From an uncultured bacterium (GTDB lineage Bacteria; Bacteroidota; Bacteroidia; Bacteroidales; Bacteroidaceae), in contig CAJMQT010000109.1 of NCBI GenBank assembly GCA_905215655.1, positions 1 to 6,186 on the forward strand: a DNA stretch of 6,186 nucleotides, written 5' to 3'. Below the pieces are notes generated by a model. The model saw only the letters and a program-made list of their open reading frames with translations, had not been told where the DNA came from and made no database searches. The translations under genes were made by a program, and so were the position numbers. Shown one piece after another: positions 1-5,089 of this stretch. The first letter of the stretch is position 1. Each line of letters opens with the position of its first letter.

Positions 1-6
1 GAGGCG

Positions 7-107
7 GGTGGGCAAGCTACTTACATCGCGCCGCTACAACCAACTACCTTTGCTGCGTTCCCACCCTGGAGGATTCGAAGGGAGCTGACCGTGCAAGACT
101 TACCCGT
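7..107 (-). ncRNA. ffs: Small bacterial signal recognition particle RNA (4.5S-type)
   Basis: Read on the minus strand, this is the RNA that binds Ffh and directs ribosomes making membrane and exported proteins to the membrane. The conserved apical domain is visible at 47-62 (minus strand GGGAACGCAGCAAAGG): a GGAA tetraloop closed by G-C, followed by the AGCA side of the symmetric loop. The two ends pair: GGGUAAG (minus strand, 105-99) with CUUGCCC (16-10), one pair being G-U. The length of about 100 nt fits the small SRP RNA without an Alu domain, as in Gram-negative bacteria. The exact mature ends are estimated; the 3' end could run to the window edge. A matching promoter lies just upstream at 118-125. 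Confidence 0.93.
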
Positions 108-117
108 TTTGCGGATG

Positions 118-151
118 CAAAGGTAATAAAAAGTTTTCAACACAGAACAAA
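118..151 (-). promoter_or_regulatory. Bacteroidetes-type promoter for SRP RNA
   Basis: On the minus strand TACCTTTG (125-118) matches the Bacteroidetes -7 element TAnnTTTG exactly. A TTTG at 151-148 lies 22 nt upstream as a plausible but slightly over-spaced -33 element. Transcription would start near 111-108, just before the first base-paired position of the SRP RNA, which fits a gene with no leader. Confidence 0.7.
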
Positions 152-264
152 GCAATGGCCTGTTTGTTGTTTTTTAACTTATTTTTAGTAGAAAGTTGCC
201 AAAGGTAAGATTTTCAGAGGTTTGTTCTCGGCATGAACGGAAGCAGGTGATGCAAAAAAATCCT

Positions 265-279
265 TCGCAAGCCTTGCGA
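265..279. repeat. 15-bp near-perfect palindrome upstream of a promoter
   Basis: TCGCAAG, one C, then CTTGCGA form two perfect 7-bp arms. The site ends three bases before a TAnnTTTG box (282-289), so it could be an operator. On the minus strand it is followed four bases later by seven T, giving a weak terminator-like look. As RNA only five pairs with a 5-nt loop would form. Function is not established. Confidence 0.35.
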
Positions 280-281
280 CA

Positions 282-311
282 TACTTTTGAATAATATTTT
301 TAATATTTTTG
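282..311 (+). promoter_or_regulatory. Tandem -7 promoter boxes before the ftsZ-like start
   Basis: Two exact TAnnTTTG matches occur in a row: TACTTTTG (282-289) and TATTTTTG (304-311). The second would start transcription near 318, giving a leader of about 28 nt that is A-rich and lacks a Shine-Dalgarno sequence, as usual in Bacteroidetes. No well-spaced -33 TTTG is seen for either box, so strength is uncertain. The region is very AT-rich, which raises the chance of a random match. Confidence 0.5.
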
Positions 312-345
312 CATTCAAAATAAACAAACAACAAGACAAACAGCA

Positions 346-423
346 ATGGACAACGATATAAGCAGCAGACTGGATTTCGGTACACCGGTGGACATCTCCA
401 ATCGCATAATAAAGGTAGCTTGA
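346..423 (+). pseudogene. Fragment resembling the first 25 codons of ftsZ
   Basis: The ATG at 346 opens a 25-codon frame that ends at TGA 421-423. Its product contains DFGTPVDISNRIIKVA, which resembles the start of Bacteroidetes FtsZ proteins: an acidic residue-rich start, a DFG/DFP-type segment, then IIKVxGVGGGG. The similarity stops exactly where the glycine-rich GTP-binding segment should begin; instead the frame reads a stop. The fragment has a promoter and leader upstream and runs out of frame into a different gene. I read it as a rearrangement or duplication that placed the ftsZ 5' end here. Recognition rests on a short segment from memory, so this is tentative. It could instead be a small unrelated leader peptide. 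Confidence 0.45.
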
Positions 424-946
424 CCGCATCGATATCTTGCTGCGTGCCATAATCTTTCCCGTGCTCGAAGAGCTGCATATAGAGGCAGCCAAGGGTCGGC
501 TGTCGCCGCTGAAAATCACCCCGGACTACCGTTTTATCCTTACCTCGCAGAATAAGGAAATAGAGTTATAGCCCGTTCACAAAGCGGTCTACCTGCTGTT
601 TTTGGCTCATCCCGAGAGCATAGAATTCAAACGGCTCTCCGACTATCGGTCTGAACTGACCGAACTGTATCGTGCCGTGGCGCCGAATATCGAAGTTGAA
701 AAGATTGAAGAGAGCGTGTCGCATCTCGTCAATCCGTTTGACAACGCCATAAACGAGAAGTGCTCGCGCATTAAAAAAGCCTTTCTTAGCGTCATGGATG
801 AATATTCTGCCGGATATTACTTCATAAGCAGCCACACAAAACGCCACGTGGCATGCTCAAACAGAATATGGTATGAACGACTGAAAGTAGTCACCCTGCC
901 CCGCGAACTCGTTGTTTGCGAGATACCGGAGTTGCTTAAAAAATAA
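419..946 (+). pseudogene. Conserved Bacteroidales protein of unknown function, interrupted by TAG
   Basis: One reading frame (419 onward) encodes a coherent protein of about 174 residues, broken by a single in-frame TAG at 569-571. Before the stop it reads LDRIDILLRAIIFPVLEELH and later KITPDYRFIL and NKEIEL; after it, PVHKAVYLLFLAHPESIEFK, then SINEKCSRIK-type text (actual: INEKCSRIKKAF) and LPRELVV near the end. From memory these match a common Bacteroidales family with a TPDYR segment, a hydrophobic LYxLFLxHPEG segment and INEKCSRIREAF; its function is unknown to me. The TAG is one base from CAG or AAG. No start codon precedes 419 in this frame (TAG at 416-418), so the original 5' end is missing, replaced by the ftsZ-like fragment. 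The part after the TAG has only a TTG (602) as early start. The preserved codons suggest recent decay; an expressed C-terminal product cannot be excluded. Confidence 0.7.
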
Positions 947-986
947 AAAAAAGATACCCTGCGGTCTTTATATGGCAGAAAATAAG

Positions 987-994
987 TACTTTTG
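987..994 (+). promoter_or_regulatory. -7 promoter box for the DUF4199-glycosyltransferase operon
   Basis: TACTTTTG matches TAnnTTTG exactly and lies 47 bases before the ATG at 1042, giving a leader of about 40 nt. No clear TTTG is present at the -33 position. The box overlaps the left arm of a perfect inverted repeat (989-998 / 1009-1018), so regulation at this site is plausible. Confidence 0.6.
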
Positions 995-1018
995 TAAGCA
1001 AAATAAGACTTACAAAAG
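989..1018. repeat. Perfect 10-bp inverted repeat over the promoter
   Basis: CTTTTGTAAG (989-998) and CTTACAAAAG (1009-1018) are exact reverse complements with a 10-bp spacer. The left arm covers most of the -7 box and the spacer holds the predicted transcription start. Arm centres are 20 bp apart, about two helical turns, a geometry that suits a dimeric repressor. If instead transcribed from further upstream, it would form a 10-bp RNA hairpin, but no U-tract follows. Confidence 0.55.
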
Positions 1019-1041
1019 ATAAAAACTTATAACCGCAGATA

Positions 1042-1587
1042 ATGGCTACACGCGAAGATTACGAACAACTTAAAGCGTTCGCCCGCATTGACGGCGCGCT
1101 TGTGGGAGGCTTGTGGATACTCAGTTTCGCCTGTTTCGTGGGCGAATTTTACGACCCGTCGTTCGGCATTCTGGCGTTTCTTTTGGGTGCTGGTTCCATC
1201 ATTTTTGCGACGATACGCCTGCGTCTGTTCCGCGACAAGGTGCTCGACGGGTGCATATCGTTCCGCCGCGCCTTCGGCTACGGCATGTTCACATTCGCTT
1301 ATGCGGCGCTGCTGATGTGCGCGGCGCAGTATGTTTATTTTCAGTTCATCGACCACGGCTTTATCATTTCGCGATATACGGAAATGGTGTCGACCCCTGA
1401 ATTCAAGGCTTTGATGACCGCTTACGGCATTAAACAGACTGAAATGAACGTGGCACTCGACACGCTGGCAAACCTCAGACCGATAGAAATAGCAATGCAA
1501 TTCCTTACCACCAATATAATAATGGGCGTGATTTTCAGTCTGCCCATCGCGGCGCTGGTAAGGTCAAACTACAAAAGAAGAAATTAA
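1042..1587 (+). CDS. DUF4199 family inner-membrane protein
   Basis: A 181-residue protein with four likely membrane segments at about 17-35, 41-60, 79-102 and 152-172, a loop between segments 3 and 4 of about 50 residues, and a basic tail (KRRN). The arrangement, with a short N-terminal cytoplasmic part, a charged RLRLFRDK stretch after segment 2 and SFRRAFGYG before segment 3, is that of the Bacteroidetes DUF4199 family, whose role is unknown. It starts at ATG 1042 behind a consensus promoter. The glycosyltransferase gene follows after 13 bases, so the two are surely cotranscribed. A role with the glycosyltransferase in lipid-linked sugar handling is inference from this pairing only. Family assignment is from overall pattern. 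Confidence 0.8.
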   Translation: MATREDYEQLKAFARIDGALVGGLWILSFACFVGEFYDPSFGILAFLLGAGSIIFATIRLRLFRDKVLDGCISFRRAFGYGMFTFAYAALLMCAAQYVYFQFIDHGFIISRYTEMVSTPEFKALMTAYGIKQTEMNVALDTLANLRPIEIAMQFLTTNIIMGVIFSLPIAALVRSNYKRRN

Positions 1588-1600
1588 AAAACAACCCGAT

Positions 1601-2575
1601 ATGGATATTTCAGTCATAATCCCCTTGTTCAACGAGGAAGAATCGCTGCCCGAACTTTATTCTTGGATAGAGCGTGTGATGCGCGAAAACATGTTCTCTT
1701 ACGAAGTGATATTCATCAACGACGGCTCTACCGACGGCTCTTGGAAGGTGATAAGCCACCTGAGCAAGGAGCATGAGTGTGTAAAAGGCATAAAGTTCCG
1801 CCGCAATTACGGCAAGAGTCCCGCGCTTTACTGCGGTTTCAAAGAGGCGCAGGGAGATGTGGTGATAACGATGGATGCCGACCTGCAGGACTCGCCCGAC
1901 GAGATACCGGCACTCTACCGGATGATAACAAAAGACGGCTACGACCTCGTTTCAGGATACAAGCAGAAACGTTATGACCCGTTATCGAAGACCATACCGA
2001 CGAAACTTTTCAACGCCACGGCACGTAAGATAAGCGGCATAAACAACCTGCACGACTTCAACTGCGGACTGAAAGCATACCGTCGCGATGTCGTAAAAAA
2101 CATCGAGGTTTACGGAGAGATGCACCGTTACATCCCATACCTCGCCAAGAACGCAGGCTTCTGCAAGATCGGCGAGAAGGTAGTGCAGCATCAGGCGCGC
2201 AAATACGGCTCGTCAAAGTTTGGCCTTAACCGCTTCTTCAACGGCTATCTCGACCTTATCACACTCTGGTTCCTCAGCAGTTTCGGTCGTCAACCGATGC
2301 ACGTGTTCGGCTTTTTGGGCACGATAATGTTCATTATCGGTTTCATCTCTGCGGCAATAATCGGCATCGACAAGCTCGTGGCGCTGTCAAACGGAGTGCC
2401 GATGCGCCTCGTGACAGACTCGCCTTACTTCTTCATTTCGCTGACAATGATGATTATCGGCACGCAACTGTTCCTTGCCGGATTTATCGCCGACCTGATA
2501 AGCCGCAGTTCGACAGGACGAAACGACTACCAGATTGCCGAAACGCTGAGATGCGAAGACAATTTGAAAGGTTGA
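1601..2575 (+). CDS. Membrane-anchored family 2 glycosyltransferase (polyprenyl-phosphate sugar synthase type)
   Basis: A 324-residue GT2 enzyme of the DPM1/GtrB type, expected to move a sugar from a nucleotide donor to undecaprenyl phosphate on the cytoplasmic face of the inner membrane. The GT-A domain begins at once (VIIPLFNEEESLPEL, residues 5-19), with NDGSTDGS at 40-47, the metal- and nucleotide-binding MDADLQD at 91-97, FNCGLKAYR at 153-161, and acceptor-side motifs HRYIPYLAK (175-183) and HQARKYGSSKFG (197-208). Two membrane segments follow at about 233-256 and 276-300, and a short cytoplasmic tail. Donor sugar cannot be told from sequence; flippases and GT-C enzymes that usually use such lipids are not in the window. 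The last codons and the stop TGA lie within an 8-bp repeat array, so the final residues (NLKG) may be repeat-derived. Confidence 0.92.
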   Translation: MDISVIIPLFNEEESLPELYSWIERVMRENMFSYEVIFINDGSTDGSWKVISHLSKEHECVKGIKFRRNYGKSPALYCGFKEAQGDVVITMDADLQDSPDEIPALYRMITKDGYDLVSGYKQKRYDPLSKTIPTKLFNATARKISGINNLHDFNCGLKAYRRDVVKNIEVYGEMHRYIPYLAKNAGFCKIGEKVVQHQARKYGSSKFGLNRFFNGYLDLITLWFLSSFGRQPMHVFGFLGTIMFIIGFISAAIIGIDKLVALSNGVPMRLVTDSPYFFISLTMMIIGTQLFLAGFIADLISRSSTGRNDYQIAETLRCEDNLKG

Positions 2576-2611
2576 AAAATTGAAAAGTTGAAATATTGAA
2601 AAATTGAAACA
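2564..2611 (+). repeat. Octamer array 1, left arm: six TTGAAANN units
   Basis: Six contiguous 8-bp units all beginning TTGAAA, with variable last two bases (GG, AA, AG, TA, AA, CA). The first two units overlap the end of the glycosyltransferase gene and supply its TGA stop. The complementary version of the array occurs downstream at 2723-2762 in opposite orientation, so the two could pair as arms of a hairpin with a loop of about 111 nt. Confidence 0.9.
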
Positions 2612-2644
2612 TTTATAATAGAAAGGACTTTTTGAAGAAGAAAA

Positions 2645-3232
2645 ATGTTTATGATGAAACATCTGAAAAATATAAATAACACAGAAAAAGACAAGGCGAA
2701 GAGAAGCAATCGGCAGCTCTGCCGTTTCAACTTTTCAATTTCTCAATTTTTCAACTTTTCAATTTTACTGTCCGCTTTTGTTACGGCAGTATCATGTTCG
2801 TCGATAGACTGCCCGCTGAACAACCTTGTCGCCACCAACTGGCAGCTGCTCAACCCTGACGGAACGGAGTACACCTTGACAGACACTCTGACCATATCGA
2901 CAACAAGAACTGACGGACAAGACTCCGTACTGATAAACCGCCTCACGGGCAAGACCGGCTTTTCGCTGCCCGTAAGTTACTCTCAGGCGGCGGATGTGCT
3001 GTTTTTCGAGAAGAAAGACACGCTTGGAAACATCACGACGGACACCGTCAGCGTGGCAAAAGAAGACAAGCCACACTTCGAGTCGGTTGACTGCGGACCG
3101 TCGTTCTTCCACAAACTAACAGGCGTCAGTCACACACGGCACGCCATCGACTCAATCGTAATAAATTATCCCGACGTAAATTATGACACTTCGAAGAAAC
3201 ATCTGCGCGTATATTTCACGCCTCGCAATTAG
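2645..3232 (+). CDS. Putative lipoprotein, DUF6452-like, with repeat-derived signal peptide
   Basis: A 195-residue protein. The first 26 residues are polar and basic; residues 28-50 are hydrophobic and end at AVSC, a loose lipobox with Cys51, followed by SSIDCPLNN. The mature part is soluble-looking, with Cys56 and Cys150, a SLPVSYSQAADVLFF segment (107-121) and HAIDSIVINYPDV (166-178). From memory this agrees with the Bacteroidetes DUF6452 family, often next to a DUF6048 gene; function unknown. ATG codons at 2645, 2651 and 2654 are in frame; there is no in-frame start between the repeat array (2723-2762) and Cys51, so the array must be translated, giving FNFSISQFFNFSI as signal core. The 3' end overlaps the next gene by 50 bases, implying translational coupling. 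The lipoprotein call is moderate because the lipobox is weak. Confidence 0.75.
   Translation: MFMMKHLKNINNTEKDKAKRSNRQLCRFNFSISQFFNFSILLSAFVTAVSCSSIDCPLNNLVATNWQLLNPDGTEYTLTDTLTISTTRTDGQDSVLINRLTGKTGFSLPVSYSQAADVLFFEKKDTLGNITTDTVSVAKEDKPHFESVDCGPSFFHKLTGVSHTRHAIDSIVINYPDVNYDTSKKHLRVYFTPRN
2723..2762 (-). repeat. Octamer array 1, right arm: five NNTTTCAA units
   Basis: Five contiguous 8-bp units on the plus strand: CGTTTCAA, CTTTTCAA, TTTCTCAA (one base off), TTTTTCAA, CTTTTCAA. They are the reverse complement of the TTGAAANN unit. The array lies inside the lipoprotein coding region, codons 27-40, where three units (24 bp) encode eight residues. A gain or loss of one or two units would change the reading frame. 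Confidence 0.9.
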
Positions 3233-3872
3233 TCTGGCGCTGCTTTCATTGACGCCGCCGGCGGCGGCTCAGAACCGCGAACAGCCCGTATCAGACGATG
3301 ACGTACCGTTTCTGAACGGCTTTTCTGTGTCTGTCGACCTTGTCGGTCCCGTCCAGATGCTTGTCAGCGACTACGGACAATACGAGGCAGGACTGCGTGT
3401 CAACCTGAAAGACAAGTACTTTCCGGCGCTTGAAGTCGGCATAGGACGCGCCGACCATGATGACGACGTGACACAGATATCTTACAAGACGAGCGCGCCT
3501 TACTTCAAAATAGGTGTTGACTTCAACATCCTGAAAAACAAGCACGACATCTACCGTCTCTTCGCAGGCGCAAGATATGCCTTCACCTCGTTTAAATACG
3601 ACCTGTCCCACCCGGGTTTGTCAGACCCTATATGGGGCAATACCGCAGAATATTCGGCAAACGACGTGAAAGGTTCGTATCATTGGGCGGAGGCTCTTAT
3701 CGGCGTGGATGTAAAGATATGGGGTCCCGTCCATCTCGGCTGGAGCCTCAGATACCGCAGCCGCCTGTCGTACAGCGAGGGCGAAGTGGGCAAATCTTGG
3801 TACGTGCCGGGCTACGGAAAGAGTGACAGTTCGGCGTTCGGCGGCACGTTTAACGTAGCGATAGACATTTAA
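3183..3872 (+). CDS. Exported outer-membrane-type protein, DUF6048-like
   Basis: A 229-residue protein with a clear signal peptide: MTLRRNICAY start, hydrophobic LAISLALLSL, and a TPPAAAQN cleavage region near residue 29-30. The mature part alternates polar and hydrophobic residues in short strands and ends GGTFNVAIDI, the look of a small beta-barrel or porin-like fold in the outer membrane. Segments VDLVGPVQMLVSDYGQYEA (51-69), KDKYFPALEVGIGRADH (76-92) and YKTSAPYFKIGVDFNILKNK (101-120) recall the Bacteroidetes DUF6048 family; no activity is known to me. The start at 3183 is preferred although it lies 50 bases inside the previous gene, because only it provides the basic signal-peptide start. 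The pairing with an upstream lipoprotein suggests a surface complex, which is inference. Confidence 0.8.
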   Translation: MTLRRNICAYISRLAISLALLSLTPPAAAQNREQPVSDDDVPFLNGFSVSVDLVGPVQMLVSDYGQYEAGLRVNLKDKYFPALEVGIGRADHDDDVTQISYKTSAPYFKIGVDFNILKNKHDIYRLFAGARYAFTSFKYDLSHPGLSDPIWGNTAEYSANDVKGSYHWAEALIGVDVKIWGPVHLGWSLRYRSRLSYSEGEVGKSWYVPGYGKSDSSAFGGTFNVAIDI

Positions 3873-3876
3873 CAAA

Positions 3877-3916
3877 TTGAAAGATTGAAAAGTTGAAAGA
3901 TTGAAAAATTAAAAAT
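3877..3916 (+). repeat. Octamer array 2, left arm: TTGAAANN units
   Basis: Four exact TTGAAANN units (last bases GA, AG, GA, AA) and one degenerate unit (TTAAAAAT), starting four bases after the stop of the outer-membrane-type gene. This is the same unit and orientation as the array at 2564-2611. Confidence 0.9.
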
Positions 3917-3945
3917 CAGAAGTTAAGGTAATGTCTGCACTTCTG
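3917..3945. repeat. Short hairpin inside the loop of array 2
   Basis: CAGAAGT (3917-3923) and ACTTCTG (3939-3945) are exact reverse complements with a 15-nt loop. It sits between the two arms of array 2 and would cap a longer stem formed by them. Confidence 0.4.
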
Positions 3946-3953
3946 TACTTCTA

Positions 3954-4033
3954 AACTTCAATTCTTCAACCTTTCAACCTTTCAATTTTTCAACCTTTCA
4001 ATTTTTCAATTCTTCAACCTTTCAATTCTACAA
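3954..4033 (-). repeat. Octamer array 2, right arm: ten NNTTTCAA units up to the apbE start
   Basis: Ten contiguous 8-bp units on the plus strand: AACTTCAA, TTCTTCAA, CCTTTCAA twice, TTTTTCAA, CCTTTCAA, TTTTTCAA, TTCTTCAA, CCTTTCAA and a degenerate TTCTACAA. The array ends one base before the ATG of apbE, so the whole 5' untranslated region near the start is repeat. No promoter box or ribosome binding site is seen between the array and the gene. Confidence 0.92.
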
Positions 4034-4034
4034 C

Positions 4035-5060
4035 ATGTCTGCAAAATCAAAAAAGAAAATAATCCTGCAATCGGCATTCCTGCTGTTCCTCGTCGTCGGC
4101 ACATTCATTATCGTGCGCCAACAGCGCACGTTGCCATATCAGCACGACTCGGGGTTTGTGTTCGGCACGATGTATAACGTCACTTACCAAAGCGACAAAA
4201 GTCTGAAAACGGAGATTGAGGCTGAGTTGCAGAAGGTAGACGACGCCCTTTCCACATTTAACAAGACGTCCGTTATATCCCGAATCAATCGTAACGAAGA
4301 CGTTAAAGTAAACGAAATGTTCGCCGACGTCTTCACTCTTGCACAGAAAATATCCGCCGAGACCGACGGCGCATTCGACATCACGGTGGCTCCGCTGGTA
4401 AACGTGTGGGGGTTCGGCTTTAAGCATGACATGATGCCCACGGCTGGAAAGGTGGACAGTCTGAAACAAATCATCGGATATAAGAAAGTGGCACTTGTCG
4501 GCAGTAAAGTCAGGAAGACAGACCGGCGCATAATGCTTGATTGCAGCGCAATAGCCAAAGGCTACGGCTCAGACGTCGTGGCACGTTTTCTCAGAAAGAA
4601 AGGCATACGTAATTTCATGGTCGAGATTGGCGGAGAAATAGTCACTTGCGGAATTAACGAACGGCGTGTGCCTTGGAAAATCGGTGTGACCAAGCCCACG
4701 GACGACTCGCTGAGCACAAACAAGGAACTTCAAACCATACTGAACGTTACCAACAAAGCGATGGCGACAAGCGGCAACTACCGCAACTTTTACTACAAAA
4801 ACGGAAAGAAATATGCTCACACCATAGACCCGAAGACCGGTTACCCCGTGCAGCATAACATCCTTTCGGCAACGGTGCTTGCCGACAACTGCGCCACGGC
4901 CGACGCCTACGCCACATCATTCATGGTGCTCGGATTGGACAAGACAAAAGCCGTCTTGGAGCGTCATCCCGAACTCCTTGCCTACCTGATTTACTCTGAC
5001 AAAGACGGCAAGAACGCCGTATGGTTCTCTCCCTCGCTGAAAGACAAGATTGCAAAATAA
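4035..5060 (+). CDS. apbE: FAD:protein FMN transferase
   Basis: A 341-residue ApbE enzyme, which moves FMN from FAD onto a threonine (or serine) of exported or membrane proteins; known targets include NqrB/NqrC and RnfD/RnfG. One membrane segment (about 9-27) anchors it with the catalytic part outside the cytoplasm; there is no lipobox cysteine, unlike many ApbE lipoproteins. Family motifs in order: FGTMYNVTY (43-51), STFNKTSVISRIN (73-85), GAFDITVAPLVNVWGFG (112-128), DCSAIAKGYGSD (169-180), MVEIGGEI (195-202), ATSGNYRNFY (244-253), YAHTIDPKTGYP (260-271) and the metal-binding ADAYATSFMVLG (289-300). All key segments look intact and length is usual. Its target proteins are not in the window. 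The start directly follows an octamer array; the Crp/Fnr-type gene follows after 29 bases, probably in one transcript. Confidence 0.94.
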   Translation: MSAKSKKKIILQSAFLLFLVVGTFIIVRQQRTLPYQHDSGFVFGTMYNVTYQSDKSLKTEIEAELQKVDDALSTFNKTSVISRINRNEDVKVNEMFADVFTLAQKISAETDGAFDITVAPLVNVWGFGFKHDMMPTAGKVDSLKQIIGYKKVALVGSKVRKTDRRIMLDCSAIAKGYGSDVVARFLRKKGIRNFMVEIGGEIVTCGINERRVPWKIGVTKPTDDSLSTNKELQTILNVTNKAMATSGNYRNFYYKNGKKYAHTIDPKTGYPVQHNILSATVLADNCATADAYATSFMVLGLDKTKAVLERHPELLAYLIYSDKDGKNAVWFSPSLKDKIAK

Positions 5061-5089
5061 ACTGCTTGATCGCGAAATAAACCGACAGC

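Noticed and set aside
214..519. 101-residue open frame on the minus strand before the SRP RNA
   Set aside because: It runs opposite the ftsZ-like fragment and the conserved pseudogene; its sequence shows no domain and the plus-strand reading explains the codons better.
569..571. TAG as a reassigned sense codon
   Set aside because: TAG appears as an ordinary stop at 3230-3232 and the pseudogene has also lost its start, so decay is the simpler explanation; kept only as a check in the findings.
1027..1500. 157-residue open frame on the minus strand
   Set aside because: It lies opposite the DUF4199 membrane protein gene, has no family features, and is rich in His/Arg as expected of a reverse-strand shadow.
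3254..3266. GC-rich palindrome GCCGCCGGCGGC
   Set aside because: It encodes the Pro-Ala signal cleavage region of the outer-membrane-type protein; codon repetition explains it.
3877..4033. CRISPR-like array
   Set aside because: Units are 8 bp, contiguous, with no unique spacers, and no cas genes are present.
2564..4033. Insertion sequence or composite transposon
   Set aside because: No transposase or integrase is encoded, and the bracketing repeats are low-complexity octamers rather than defined terminal repeats with target duplications.
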